64,000 bases of DNA from Desulfobacteraceae bacterium (GTDB lineage Bacteria > Desulfobacterota > Desulfobacteria > Desulfobacterales > SURF-7), in the NCBI GenBank assembly GCA_003599865.1, contig QZKS01000054.1:28245-92244 (forward strand), read 5' to 3'. The notes under the pieces were generated by a model. The model was not told the DNA's origin and ran no database searches. It saw only the letters and a program-made list of their open reading frames with translations. Shown in pieces: positions 1 to 10,545 of the stretch. Position 1 is the stretch's first letter; each line of letters starts with the position of its first letter. The translations under genes were made by a program, and so were the position numbers.

Positions 1-296
1 TAGGCTTCTTCGACCGGGAAAATGAAAATCTTCCCGTCTCCATACACCCCTTTTTCACCGGTTCTGGCTGCCTTGATGATTGTCCGAATCACGAATTCCT
101 TGTCCTGATCCTTGACAACGGTGAGCAGCAGTTCCTTTGGTATCTCATCATATGTGATTTCACCGATTTTTATTCCCCGTTGTTTCCCGCGCCCGACAAC
201 CGACATTTTTGTAACACCCGGAAAACCGGCTTCCATAAGCGCTGCCATTACATTGTCCACTTTTTCCGGTCTTACGATGGATCGAATCATGATCAT
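1..296 (-). CDS. nifI1: PII-like nitrogenase regulator NifI1 (partial, C-terminus outside window)
   Basis: GlnB/PII-family protein reading off the left edge. The visible part runs from MIMIRSIVRPEK to a typical PII core with GDGKIFIFPVEEAY near the edge. In the NifI1 family the protein works with NifI2 to switch off nitrogenase when ammonium appears. The start at 296 is chosen because AGGAGG lies 9 nt upstream; a second in-frame ATG at 290 would be too far from it. The gene follows nifH after 50 bp, and PII genes between nifH and nifDK are characteristic of NifI. The rest of the operon (nifI2, nifD, nifK) should lie to the left, which is inference. Confidence 0.9.
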   Translation of the reverse strand, partial: MIMIRSIVRPEKVDNVMAALMEAGFPGVTKMSVVGRGKQRGIKIGEITYDEIPKELLLTVVKDQDKEFVIRTIIKAARTGEKGVYGDGKIFIFPVEEA

Positions 297-346
297 GATT
301 TCCAACCTCCTCTTCAATATGAATCTTTGTGATATTTTTCATAATA

Positions 347-1270
<924 letters not shown>

Positions 1271-1347
1271 TTATGATTGATTTAATAAGAGTATTTAACG
1301 AATTTAGCACCGGTCGAAACCAATACGGAAGTTATTTTATTTCGTGT

Positions 1348-1389
1348 ATCTACAATAGTGTAAACCGAACCGTTTACACTATTGTAGAT
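1348..1389. promoter_or_regulatory. 18-bp perfect inverted repeat upstream of nifH (candidate activator site)
   Basis: Arms 1348-1365 and 1372-1389 are perfectly complementary around a 6-bp centre. Each arm contains an ACA-N4-TGT element (1352-1361 and 1376-1385). The centre is about 127 bp upstream of the sigma-54 -24 element, a usual place for an enhancer. The classical NifA site TGT-N10-ACA was not found in this gap. The same ACA-N4-TGT pair occurs upstream of glnK. Binding of NifA or NtrC is inference. Confidence 0.6.
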
Positions 1390-1471
1390 GGTAACCCTTC
1401 GTTCTTTGATCCGACAATGAGCGCAGAGAATCATCATCACCAAAAAAAATTGATTTTAGATTGATTTATAG

Positions 1472-1497
1472 AAGGATTTTTTGAAAGGATTTTTTGA
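1472..1497. repeat. 13-bp tandem duplication in the nifH-nifA gap
   Basis: Two head-to-tail copies of AAGGATTTTTTGA lie between the nifA stop and the nifH regulatory dyad. No function is evident. Apart from this repeat, the sigma-54 promoter and the dyad, I see no gene in the 1172-1575 gap. Confidence 0.5.
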
Positions 1498-1575
1498 ATG
1501 ATTTAGCGGAGTGTTCCGGCACAGGCGTGAGCAAACGATTTTCGATCAACCTCTTTATGCGAATGCTTTATCCTC

Positions 1576-3180
1576 TCAGCGAAAGATTACGCTTTTTTTA
1601 TTCTCCGACATACGTCTTCTTTCTTCCCGTATCATATTATCCAGACCGTATTTTTTTACACGGTATCCCATCTGACGAAGCGTAATACCGATTTTTCCGG
1701 CTGCTTTCTGCTGTACCCAATTACTCTCCTGAAGAGCTTCCACCACTGTTTCTTTCTCAATTTCTTCCATTCTAGAAAAACAATTATCATTCATGAAAAA
1801 AATTTTTGTACTCTTCTGAGACAGGTATCCCGGCAAATGCTTTTTCATGATCATCGGACCTTCTGCCATAATGGACAAACGTTCAATTACATTTTCCAGC
1901 TCCCGGACATTTCCCGGCCATCGATATTCCACCAATACCTGTAAACAATCATCACTAAAATGTAATCGACGACCATATTCCTTTGCTGTTTTTTCCAAAA
2001 AATAACTGCATAACAAAGGGATATCCGCCTTTCGTTCGTATAATGGCGGAATGGCAATGGGAAACACATTCAGTCGATAATACAGATCTGAACGAAATTT
2101 CCCGAGCTCGACCGCTTTTGCAAGATCCACATTCGTTGCAGCAATCACCCGGACATCGACCTTTTTCGTTTTCGTGCCGCCTAAACGCTCAAATTCTCGT
2201 TCCTGGAGGAAGTGAAGCAACTTCGCCTGAACACCCAACGGCAAGTCGCCAATTTCATCGAGAAAAACAGTTCCGGTATCGGCCTCTTCCAAACGACCCG
2301 GCTTTGAATCTATCGCTCCGGTAAATGCCCCTTTTTCATATCCGAATAATTCCGACTCAATTAAATTATCCGGCAAGGCGGCGCAATTAACTTTTACAAA
2401 AGGACAACGAACCCGACTGCTCAATTCGTGTATGATTCTTGCCGTTAATGTTTTTCCCGTACCGGATTCCCCCAGCAGCAGTACCGACGCCCGGCTTGGC
2501 GATACCTTACGAATCATCTTGTTTAAACTCTGCATGACCGGACTGATCCCGACCGCAAAAAAATGGTTATACTTTTCCGATATCTCTGCACGGAGGTGCC
2601 TGTTTTCATTTACCAGCAACTGTTCCCGTTTATCAACTTCCTGATTGAGATGAACAAATTGCGCAATCAAAGCAGCTACAATCGTCAAAAAGCGAATGTC
2701 TTCTTCAAAATGCACTTTCGAATTGAATAGACGATCCACATGAAAAACACCGATTGTTTCCCCGTTTAAAATGATTGGTACACCGATAAAGGAAATGCTC
2801 TCTTTGGCTATTTTTCTTGCTTTGGTTTTATTTAAAAACAAAGGCTCTTCCCCGATATCCGGAACCGCAACCGGCTGGGCACTGCGAAAAATCAAACCGG
2901 TTATTCCTTCGTCCGTCTGGTAAATGCCCCGTTCCTTTTCTTCTGCTTCCAGACTATGGGAAGCACGAATTTTCAGCAGACCGGTTTGCCTGTCCTTTAA
3001 AACTACAGTAGCACGATCCATATAAAGAGATTTGGATAAAATCTCCAATATTGTTTCCAGCGTCTGATCCAGGGACAAAATCTGACCGATTATCCCGCTG
3101 ATTTCATATAAAACCTTTAATTCCAGTTGATGGATCTCGTTCTGCAGAGACATTTTATCAAAACCATGATTTGCTTTCAT
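1576..3180 (-). CDS. nifA: NifA, sigma-54-dependent activator of nif genes
   Basis: 534-residue enhancer-binding protein. An N-terminal GAF domain spans about residues 25-180. A AAA+ domain follows with Walker A GESGTGKT at 237-244 and the sigma-54 contact loop GAFTGA at 284-289. A Fis-type helix-turn-helix closes the protein ([21 protein letters not shown]). That HTH and the GAF-AAA-HTH order are those of NifA. The cysteine-rich linker of oxygen-sensing NifA proteins is not seen. The gene stands upstream of nifH in the same direction with its own regulatory gap between. The first ATG has a purine-rich GGTGAGG almost touching it; MSLQNEI nine codons later is an alternative start. Confidence 0.9.
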   Translation of the reverse strand: MKANHGFDKMSLQNEIHQLELKVLYEISGIIGQILSLDQTLETILEILSKSLYMDRATVVLKDRQTGLLKIRASHSLEAEEKERGIYQTDEGITGLIFRSAQPVAVPDIGEEPLFLNKTKARKIAKESISFIGVPIILNGETIGVFHVDRLFNSKVHFEEDIRFLTIVAALIAQFVHLNQEVDKREQLLVNENRHLRAEISEKYNHFFAVGISPVMQSLNKMIRKVSPSRASVLLLGESGTGKTLTARIIHELSSRVRCPFVKVNCAALPDNLIESELFGYEKGAFTGAIDSKPGRLEEADTGTVFLDEIGDLPLGVQAKLLHFLQEREFERLGGTKTKKVDVRVIAATNVDLAKAVELGKFRSDLYYRLNVFPIAIPPLYERKADIPLLCSYFLEKTAKEYGRRLHFSDDCLQVLVEYRWPGNVRELENVIERLSIMAEGPMIMKKHLPGYLSQKSTKIFFMNDNCFSRMEEIEKETVVEALQESNWVQQKAAGKIGITLRQMGYRVKKYGLDNMIREERRRMSENKKSVIFR

Positions 3181-3227
3181 ACCTCACCGTATTTTTGAAC
3201 TGATATGCTTTGTCTTTACAGATGGCC

Positions 3228-3273
3228 TTATTAAAAGAGGATGTCATACCCAGATATCCTGGGTATGACATCC
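3228..3273 (-). terminator. Rho-independent terminator after amtB
   Basis: 15-bp perfect stem (arms 3239-3253 and 3259-3273, 5-nt loop), followed on the minus strand by CTCTTTTAA. It lies between the amtB stop and nifA and separates the glnK-amtB unit from nifA. Confidence 0.8.
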
Positions 3274-3303
3274 CGTAATTCCGATCAGCAATCATGATTC
3301 TGA

Positions 3304-4737
3304 TTACTGCTCTACTGTTTTCGCAATACTGCCGGCTGCCGGATGTGCTTTTGGCATATAACTTCCTGAGGATGGAACCGATTCCGTTCCGCCGTATGAT
3401 GACACACCGAAATCCGGATAGGCAATACCGCCGTGCTCGGCAATATCCAGTCCTTCCAGTTCTTCTTCCGGAGAAACCCGCAGCCCGATCGTTGCATCGA
3501 TCAGTTTGAACAACAGAAAAGCTGTCCCGAATGTCCAGATAAAGCAGGAACCGATACCCAGCAACTGAACACCTATGATCTTCGTAGATATTCCGCTCAT
3601 GTTGAAGATACCGGCCGCAAGGGTTCCCCATGCACCGCAGACCCCATGCACGCTGATGGCGCCGACCGGATCATCAATTCGAATCTTGTCAAAAAACAGA
3701 ACCGAGAACACAACCAGAACGCCTGCAACGGCCCCGATCATGATCGCACTGGTCGGCGTTACATTGGCACAGCCTGCCGTGATTCCCACAAGCCCTGCAA
3801 GGGCGCCGTTCAGACTCATTCCGACTTCCGGTTTTCCAAATTTCATCCAGGAAACCATCATTGCCATTATGGATCCTGCCGCTGCAGCAAGATTGGTATT
3901 CACAAAAATCATGGCTATGCTTTTGTCTGCTACGGTTGTCGATCCGGGATTGAAACCAAACCAGCCCAGCCACAGGATAAACACACCAAGGGCCGCCAAT
4001 GTGATGTTATGACCCAGGATCGGCTTGACCCCTCCGTTTTTGGTATACTTCCCGATCCGGGGTCCGAGAACCAATGCGCCTGCCAGAGCTGCCCAGCCGC
4101 CTACGGAATGGACAACCGTCGAACCGGCAAAATCAATGAACCCGAAACCTTCCAGCCAGCCTCCGCCGTTAAACAGTCCTCCCCATGCCCAGCTTCCGAA
4201 AATCGGATAGATCAACGCACTTAAAACCAGACTATAGCAAAGATATCCGACAAACTTTGTCCGTTCCGCCATGGCACCGGATACGATGGTTGCGGATGTT
4301 GCGGCAAAAACCACCTGAAACATCCAGAATGCCAGAATCCATGGATCGCCATCCAGCTTGAAATCGCTTAAAAAAAAGCCTGAAGTCCCAAACCATCCTG
4401 TCCTGGAAACCCCGAACATCAAACCAAACCCAATCGCCCAGAACCCGATGCTCCCTATGGAAAAATCCATCAGATTTTTCATCATGATATTGACTGCATT
4501 TTTGGCTCGGGTAAACCCGGCTTCCACCATCGCAAATCCCGCCTGCATGAAAAAGACCAGGGCGGCTGCAATCAGCGTCCAGAGGTAATTGGCATGGGTC
4601 TGCACCAGATCAATCGCTTCCTTGTTGGATATCGCCGTAGGTGGTTCATCCGCCGCCAAAACGGTTGAGATTACCGGTCCGTTTGCCAGTGTTAAAAGGG
4701 AAACTGCTATGAGAAGGATAAAAACTGTTTTTTTCAT
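3304..4737 (-). CDS. amtB: Ammonium transporter AmtB
   Basis: 477-residue Amt-family channel. It has a cleavable signal peptide (MKKTVFILLIAVSLLTLANG) and then eleven expected membrane spans. The two pore histidines are present in DFAGSTVVHSVGGW and GAISVHGVCGAWGTL. The C-terminal tail LDIAEHGGIAYPDF is the segment that contacts PII proteins in this family. The start is set at MKK with AAGGA nine bases upstream; earlier ATGs lie too close to that site. It forms an operon with glnK, 46 bp upstream, and a terminator follows. Confidence 0.95.
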   Translation of the reverse strand: MKKTVFILLIAVSLLTLANGPVISTVLAADEPPTAISNKEAIDLVQTHANYLWTLIAAALVFFMQAGFAMVEAGFTRAKNAVNIMMKNLMDFSIGSIGFWAIGFGLMFGVSRTGWFGTSGFFLSDFKLDGDPWILAFWMFQVVFAATSATIVSGAMAERTKFVGYLCYSLVLSALIYPIFGSWAWGGLFNGGGWLEGFGFIDFAGSTVVHSVGGWAALAGALVLGPRIGKYTKNGGVKPILGHNITLAALGVFILWLGWFGFNPGSTTVADKSIAMIFVNTNLAAAAGSIMAMMVSWMKFGKPEVGMSLNGALAGLVGITAGCANVTPTSAIMIGAVAGVLVVFSVLFFDKIRIDDPVGAISVHGVCGAWGTLAAGIFNMSGISTKIIGVQLLGIGSCFIWTFGTAFLLFKLIDATIGLRVSPEEELEGLDIAEHGGIAYPDFGVSSYGGTESVPSSGSYMPKAHPAAGSIAKTVEQ

Positions 4738-4783
4738 GATCATCATTCCTTTGCTTGTATAATAATGTTTTCCTCTGCTTTTT

Positions 4784-5227
<444 letters not shown>

Positions 5228-5299
5228 TTATTTTTAATGATTAATTTTGTTTATTATGAAAATAAAACCGGCCGTATTTCATAAATCCAATCCTGTTTA

Positions 5300-5346
5300 C
5301 TTACATTTTTGTCTGATCAACTCTCTATTAAAAACAAAAATGTAAG
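5300..5346. promoter_or_regulatory. 13-bp inverted repeat with two ACA-N4-TGT elements upstream of glnK
   Basis: Arms 5300-5312 and 5334-5346 are perfect complements separated by 21 bp. Each contains ACA-N4-TGT (5303-5312 and 5334-5343). The centre lies about 134 bp upstream of the glnK -24 element, almost the same distance as at nifH. I see nothing else supportable between here and 5511. Confidence 0.5.
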
Positions 5347-5511
5347 CAAGCTCTCTTTTACTTCGATCGCAAATTCATTTCATTCCATTTTCAATTTTCT
5401 GATGTGAGGGGAGATTCCGAAGTGCTTGCAGGATGTGGGTAAAACGGGATACAGAACCATTCCGCCATACCGACGAAACAGCCTGTAAGGGTGGACGATA
5501 CGCTCTTTTAC

Positions 5512-6111
5512 TTACCGGTCAATCATTGCCTTCAGAAACCGCTTCTGAAAATCCTTGAGCAGCGCTTCCGTCTCCATGGTGTCCGTATCCAGGATGACTG
5601 AAAACAGGGATACACCCTCTAGAAAGGCGACCAGCCCCCAGCTCAACCGTGATGCGGTTTTCTTGTCATTGGAAATTTTCAGAATGGCGAGATTCACGGT
5701 TTCGATCCATTCAGAATAGGCTTTTCGAAGTTTTTCCTTGACCTTCCGGTTATAGATGGCGATTTCCCAGATCTCGATAAATATCCTGGACAGATCCCGA
5801 TTCAATGTGATCTTCTGAACCATGAAATCAAAGCAGGCATGGAGGAAATCCGTGGGATTTTCAAGCGTGCTGCTTTCCGATCGGATCCACTCTTCAAAAA
5901 GTGATTTATATCGTTCAATGACATGTTCAATATAATTTAACAGGATATCATCCTTGCTTTTAAAATAATAATGAAGCATGCCGTGATTCAACCCGGCCAC
6001 AGCAGCGATATCCTTGATCGATGTCTGATCAAATGGTTTTTTCAACAGGCATTTATGCAATGCCTCCAAGATCTGCCTGCGCCTTTCTTCCTGCACACTT
6101 TTCCGCGTCAT
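5512..6111 (-). CDS. TetR/AcrR family transcriptional repressor
   Basis: 199 residues. The N-terminal helix-turn-helix is of TetR type (TSIKDIAAVAGLNHGMLHYYFKSKDDIL split over residues 25-52). A helical ligand-binding domain of usual length follows, with a C-terminal half resembling the TetR_C group that regulates choline or lipid genes, although the ligand cannot be told. No target gene is adjacent; the neighbours are convergent or unrelated. A small dyad lies about 165 bp upstream. Confidence 0.85.
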   Translation of the reverse strand: MTRKSVQEERRRQILEALHKCLLKKPFDQTSIKDIAAVAGLNHGMLHYYFKSKDDILLNYIEHVIERYKSLFEEWIRSESSTLENPTDFLHACFDFMVQKITLNRDLSRIFIEIWEIAIYNRKVKEKLRKAYSEWIETVNLAILKISNDKKTASRLSWGLVAFLEGVSLFSVILDTDTMETEALLKDFQKRFLKAMIDR

Positions 6112-6271
6112 TTTTCTTATCCTGTCGACTCTAAGGCTTTTGTGCTTGCCGTACTTTTACCGATCCGGCTTTTGACCCATCGCACCCGTCATTTCGGACA
6201 TTCGCTATGTACAACAAAAGCACTGGATTGACAACGACCAAATATTCAGCAAGTTAAACAAGATAGAAATA

Positions 6272-6285
6272 TAGTTGACCAACTA
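6272..6285. promoter_or_regulatory. Short dyad TAGTTG-AC-CAACTA, possible TetR operator
   Basis: Perfect 6-bp arms around 2 bp in the gap between tetR and the RhlE gene. Size and symmetry suit a TetR-family site, but the distance from the tetR start makes this weak. Confidence 0.25.
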
Positions 6286-6360
6286 ATTCCATTGATTTGG
6301 CCGGATGTATTTCCGGACTGACCGCCCCAGAGATGCACAAAAACGAAGATCCCCAATCAG

Positions 6361-6399
6361 AAAAAAAGGCCTGGAGAATGGATTCTCCAGGCCTTTTTT
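6361..6399. terminator. Bidirectional rho-independent terminator
   Basis: 12-bp stem (6368-6379 and 6382-6393, 2-nt loop) flanked by A7 on the left and T6 on the right. It works in either direction and ends the RhlE gene on the minus strand. Confidence 0.9.
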
Positions 6400-6446
6400 G
6401 ATCATCAGGCTTTCCTTGCAAACTCCGGAGCAATCCGGAAACCCGA

Positions 6447-7745
6447 TCAGGGTCTGCTTTGTCTGCCGGAACCTCTCACAGGATTCGGTGAAAAACACGC
6501 AAAAGCGCCTTTTTTGGACCTGCCATTGGTCCGGGTTCTCGCTGTTTTCTTTGTAACCATCGGCCGTGAATGGTTTGAAGGGGCATTGGCTTTTCTTTCC
6601 GGTTGTACGGAACAAGGAGCATCATAATTAAAATTGGACAGGGTGCGCTGTTCCACACAACTGCCGATGGCTTTATTGATGGCACTTACAATACGGGCAT
6701 CCTCCTTGGTGACCAACGTAAATGCCTCTCCGCTGCGCTGGGCACGCCCGGTTCTTCCGACGCGATGAATATACGCTTCCGGAGTGGCGGGGATGTCATA
6801 GTTGATAACATGGGAAATATTGGAGACATCTATGCCTCTGGCTGCGATATCCGTCGCCACCAGAATTTTAAATTCTCCGGTACGGAAGCTGCTCAACGCG
6901 GCCTGACGTCGAACCTGGGACAGATTTCCCTGGAGCGAGGTAGAGCAATACCCGGCCCTGGACAGTTTTTCACCCAGACTTTTTGCCCGGGACTTGGTTC
7001 GGGTAAAGACCAGGACCGACCGGGTACTGGTGTCGCCCAACAATTTGATCAGCAATGCCGTCTTCAAATGCTGACTGACCGGGAACATGGCATGGCTTAC
7101 CGTTTCTGCCGGTGCCGTGATTCCAATCTGAACCGTAATCGGATTCAGCAGAATTTCATTTGCCAGCTTGCGGATATCACCCGGCATGGTGGCTGAAAAA
7201 AGCAGGGTCTGCCGATTTTTCTGGGGAACATGTTTCAAGATGCGCCGGATATCCGGGAAAAACCCCATATCAAACATCTGATCCGCTTCATCCAGCACCA
7301 GTATTCCCAGCTTTGACAAATCAACCGTACGGCGATTGATATGGTCCAGCAATCTTCCGGGGCAGGCCACGACGATATCGGCCTGCTTGAGGGCCTGAAT
7401 CTGGGGATTGATCCCCACACCGCCGTAAACCAGTGCACTTTTCAAACGTGTCCGACGCCCCAGGGTCATGATTTCCCCATGGATCTGCTCTGCCAGCTCT
7501 CGGGTTGGGGCGATGATCAGTGCGCCGATCTTACCGCGAGGGCCGTTGATCAGCCGGTTGAGAATGGGCAGTCCAAAAGCGGCTGTTTTACCCGTTCCGG
7601 TCTGGGCCAGTCCCATGACATCCCGACCCTTCATGATCTCGGGAATGGCTTGTTCCTGAATGGGGGTAGGCGTTACATAACCCGCTTGTCCGACACCTTC
7701 TTCGACAGCTGCGTGAAAAGAAAAAGCTTTAAAATTCATATTCAA
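6447..7745 (-). CDS. rhlE: DEAD-box ATP-dependent RNA helicase, RhlE type
   Basis: 432-residue superfamily 2 RNA helicase. Motifs in order are the Q-motif (TPTPIQEQAIPEI), Walker A AQTGTGKT, PTRELAEQ, the DEAD box in VLDEADQMFDMGF, SAT in LLFSATMP, ATDIAARGID and HRVGRTGRAQRSG. A short basic C-terminal tail (KKTARTRTNGRSKK) is typical of RhlE/CsdA-like proteins and aids RNA binding. Likely roles are ribosome assembly or RNA remodelling in stress. It is monocistronic with a clear terminator. Confidence 0.92.
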   Translation of the reverse strand: MNMNFKAFSFHAAVEEGVGQAGYVTPTPIQEQAIPEIMKGRDVMGLAQTGTGKTAAFGLPILNRLINGPRGKIGALIIAPTRELAEQIHGEIMTLGRRTRLKSALVYGGVGINPQIQALKQADIVVACPGRLLDHINRRTVDLSKLGILVLDEADQMFDMGFFPDIRRILKHVPQKNRQTLLFSATMPGDIRKLANEILLNPITVQIGITAPAETVSHAMFPVSQHLKTALLIKLLGDTSTRSVLVFTRTKSRAKSLGEKLSRAGYCSTSLQGNLSQVRRQAALSSFRTGEFKILVATDIAARGIDVSNISHVINYDIPATPEAYIHRVGRTGRAQRSGEAFTLVTKEDARIVSAINKAIGSCVEQRTLSNFNYDAPCSVQPERKANAPSNHSRPMVTKKTARTRTNGRSKKGAFACFSPNPVRGSGRQSRP

Positions 7746-8487
7746 AATTCCTTACTTGGAAGATCAATTTCCTTGATCTCATTTTGTGTTTTGTTACGGA
7801 GTGTTCATTCCCGTGCTCCATGGTGGAAAGGATTCCGTATCATACAGAGATAACACTCTCAGAACCATTCAGGAGTTTATCTTCTTGTTGCTTGTATCCT
7901 GGGAATTTTTTCGATTGGAGCGAACAGGGTTTATCGTTACGATTCAGGCAGCGGCCTCGCAACAGCGAGAAAAACAATCTTTGTTTACAACCTTATGATA
8001 ACAATATTTCAACGTCTGATGCTGGAGGATGACAAAACACGATGGATATGATTCCTTCAGAAAAAACTGCCTCACAAATTCCGGGCAAGGCCAAATGATT
8101 GGAATGGATACTATCCCCCTTCTGCATCAAAAGCAAGCCCATTATTTATTTTGTTGGAAAATCCTGCCTTCCGTCCGTTGCGGTGATATCAGAAGACTCC
8201 ATATTTTTCCGATATCCGGAAACCGGGCAACCCATTTTCGGATCTTCATATTACCGGTTGTTAAAGTGAAAATGAGTCCTGTTTTTTTCATTCCGCTTCA
8301 CACAAAAAAAAGAATTTTCATCCCATTGACAGATTTTTTTTTGGTATTAATTTTGGGTCGGAAAGGGACGTAATATTTAATTTAATTTCCATTATATCAG
8401 GAATATATAAAATAAATTACCATCATTTTTGGATGGAAAAAACATGATTATATCCAATGGTTGAAACCAACTATTTTTCTTCTGTTA
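7746..8487. other. Intergenic region without a supportable gene
   Basis: About 740 bp between the divergent RhlE gene and the small heat shock cluster. A 114-codon frame at 8029-8373 has no ribosome site and no family resemblance. I see no clear heat-shock sigma promoter or CIRCE element. Confidence 0.5.
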
Positions 8488-8503
8488 AAAGGAGGTGAGG
8501 CAG

Positions 8504-8995
8504 ATGAGAAAACTGATGGATATCATCCCATGGAAAAAGAAAAAAGAGATTGTAACCCAGCCGCCCGAATCCACGTTTCAAAGTATTCAATCGCAAATGG
8601 ACGATTTTTTTGATCACGCCTTTCCTGGAGACTGGATCACGCCGCGAAGGCTGATGCAAAAAAGTCAGTTATTTCCCCGGGTGGACATCAAGGAAGAAAA
8701 AAGGAAAATTATTGTAGACGCGGAAATGCCGGGAGTTCGGTCCAAAGACATTGATCTGTCTCTGGATGGCCGGATGCTGACGATCAAGGCTCATAAAAAC
8801 GATGAAAAAGAACACAAAACGGACGGATATTATCGCCTTGAGCGTTCATACGGTTACTACAACAGGACCATTGAACTTCCTGCAGAAGTGGACCCGGTAA
8901 AAGTCGATGCGTCCTTTAAAAACGGAGTCCTCAAGGTGGAAATGAAAAAGATAAAAGAATCGGAAGCAAAGAAGATTGAAGTCAAGACAGAGTAG
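8504..8995 (+). CDS. Small heat shock protein, Hsp20/alpha-crystallin family (first of three)
   Basis: 163-residue ATP-independent holdase. The alpha-crystallin domain runs from about residue 55 (PRVDIKEEKRKIIVDAEMPG) to FKNGVLKVEMKK, the conserved A-x-x-x-n-G-V-L signature. The ATG at 8504 is preceded by AAAGGAGGT with 7-nt spacing; a GTG at 8495 lies inside that ribosome site and is rejected. The N-terminal arm is short and charged. It begins a co-directional set of three Hsp20 genes. Confidence 0.93.
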   Translation: MRKLMDIIPWKKKKEIVTQPPESTFQSIQSQMDDFFDHAFPGDWITPRRLMQKSQLFPRVDIKEEKRKIIVDAEMPGVRSKDIDLSLDGRMLTIKAHKNDEKEHKTDGYYRLERSYGYYNRTIELPAEVDPVKVDASFKNGVLKVEMKKIKESEAKKIEVKTE

Positions 8996-9033
8996 TGGAT
9001 GTTATTCCAAACCCTAAAAAGGAGGTCAATGCC

Positions 9034-9489
9034 ATGATGTTCAGAAGATATTTTGGAGTACCGGATTGGAGTTTTCGCCGAAGAGTCGAAGAGTTCGAGA
9101 ATCTCCGGAAACAATTGAATTTCATGAATGATGCCTTTATGGGGGTAGCACCCGGCCGCAAAGCCGGTGTTTTCCCTCTGGTCAACCTGACCGAAGACAA
9201 GGAGAATTATTATCTTCGGGCAGAACTTCCGGGCGTCAAGTCCGAAGATCTTGATATCCAGGCTACCGGAACGACCGTATCGCTTTCCGGAGAGAGAAAA
9301 ATTCCTGCTGAAAATGACGGGGCAAAGTACCATCGCCGGGAAAGGGAGGCCGGAAAATTCTCGCGGATGATGAGCCTTTCCTCGGAAATCAACCCTGACC
9401 GGGTAAAAGCCGCTCTTGCCGACGGCATTCTGAAAGTGACTCTGCCGAAATCCGAAAAGGCAAAACCCAAACAGATCAGTATCAAATAG
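9034..9489 (+). CDS. Small heat shock protein, Hsp20 family (second of three)
   Basis: 151 residues. The start at 9034 has GGAGG 8 nt upstream; an earlier GTG at 8995 overlaps the previous stop and lacks a site. The domain begins at FPLVNLTEDKENYYLRAELPG and ends in ALADGILKVTLPKSEKAKPKQISIK, with the G-I-L signature and a C-terminal I-x-I-like tail used for oligomer assembly. It sits 38 bp after the first Hsp20. Confidence 0.93.
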   Translation: MMFRRYFGVPDWSFRRRVEEFENLRKQLNFMNDAFMGVAPGRKAGVFPLVNLTEDKENYYLRAELPGVKSEDLDIQATGTTVSLSGERKIPAENDGAKYHRREREAGKFSRMMSLSSEINPDRVKAALADGILKVTLPKSEKAKPKQISIK

Positions 9490-9509
9490 GAAGAAAGGAG
9501 GGATGAAAC

Positions 9510-9914
9510 ATGACGGATAGCAAAGATATTCAGGTTAAAGAAAAGACCGAAGTGGCAAATCCTGCTGAGCAAACCAAACCCGGACCTGTTTTTTCTCCGG
9601 ATGTGGATATTTTTGAAAATGATCAGGAAATTGTTCTGCTTGCCGATATGCCCGGTGTGAAAGCCGACAACTTGAACATTGACCTGCGGGAGAATACCCT
9701 CAGCATTGTCGGTGACATTTCTCCTTCTGAAAATGCCGATGAAGAGGACATTCTCATTGAGTACGAAATCGGCCGGTTCGTCAGACAGTTCACACTTTCC
9801 GAAATCATTGACCAGGGAAGCATCAATGCGAAACTGGACAACGGCGTACTCCGCCTGACACTTCCCAAGGTCAAAAAGGCTGCCCCCCGGAAAATCACCG
9901 TTAGTGCAGCCTAA
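9510..9914 (+). CDS. Small heat shock protein, Hsp20 family (third of three)
   Basis: 134 residues with a strong ribosome site (AAAGGAGGG). A charged N-terminal arm is followed by FSPDVDIFENDQEIVLLADM and the signature LDNGVLRLTLPK. This copy is more acidic and lacks the arginine-rich loop of the second. The spacing of 20 bp and a shared terminator suggest a three-gene transcript whose products may co-assemble (inference). Confidence 0.93.
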   Translation: MTDSKDIQVKEKTEVANPAEQTKPGPVFSPDVDIFENDQEIVLLADMPGVKADNLNIDLRENTLSIVGDISPSENADEEDILIEYEIGRFVRQFTLSEIIDQGSINAKLDNGVLRLTLPKVKKAAPRKITVSAA

Positions 9915-9919
9915 CCAAC

Positions 9920-9965
9920 AAGCCGGGATTGATGTAAGCACTGTTACAAATCCCGGCTTCTGTTT
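9920..9965 (+). terminator. Terminator after the Hsp20 cluster
   Basis: 11-bp perfect stem (9920-9930 and 9949-9959) with an 18-nt loop, followed by CTGTTTT. The T-run is short, so strength is uncertain. Confidence 0.6.
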
Positions 9966-10012
9966 TATCCGGTTTCACCCGATGGATATATACGGAATGA
10001 TGCTGCTGTAAC

Positions 10013-10528
10013 TTATTTGATTGTGCGGATAACGAGAGCACCCTTCTTCAAGAGAGATAGCGATTGACCGATAACGTGATCCTCCAGTTCGAACAAACTC
10101 CTGTTCGACTGATTTTCACCCAGAAGTAAACGATTGATCGCTATCTGCTCTTTGAAAATTTCAATCTGCCGGATGGACGACTCTATGCTTTTTATCCGGA
10201 CATTCACATATCGCATTCGATTTTGCGGACGCAAATCCAGAAACAGCTCAAGCAGATCCTGTTCATACTCGCATACCGAACCAATCGCAGAAAAAGTCAA
10301 TACCGAAGACAGCCAGATATTCTTTTTTTCATCATAATTCTCATCCGAAGCCTTTGAGTTATCCATCTGCTTCTGGATATCATTGAGCGCATCGATGTTT
10401 TCGGAAAGTTCCTGCAATACCGGAACCATCTGATCATGCAAATCAGAAATGCCTTCCGGTTTATCACCGGCAAAAAGAGATGTAGACACAAGCATGGCCA
10501 GACATACGGCCGACAAAATACGATACAT
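10013..10528 (-). CDS. Small exported protein of unknown function
   Basis: 171 residues beginning MYRILSAVCLAMLVSTSLFAG, a signal peptide with likely cleavage after the FAG region. The mature part is helical and charged, with heptad-like stretches around NIDALNDIQKQMDNS and RIKSIESSIRQIEIFKEQIA. The start at 10528 has GAAGGA 7 nt upstream; a TTG at 10549 is rejected. The gene follows groEL after 17 bp, so it is probably co-transcribed with it. I do not recognise the family; a periplasmic role during protein stress is only a guess. Confidence 0.7.
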   Translation of the reverse strand: MYRILSAVCLAMLVSTSLFAGDKPEGISDLHDQMVPVLQELSENIDALNDIQKQMDNSKASDENYDEKKNIWLSSVLTFSAIGSVCEYEQDLLELFLDLRPQNRMRYVNVRIKSIESSIRQIEIFKEQIAINRLLLGENQSNRSLFELEDHVIGQSLSLLKKGALVIRTIK

Positions 10529-10545
10529 AACCAATTCCTTCCCAG

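Noticed and set aside
8029..8373. 114-codon frame upstream of the Hsp20 cluster
   Set aside because: No ribosome site, odd composition and no recognisable motif.
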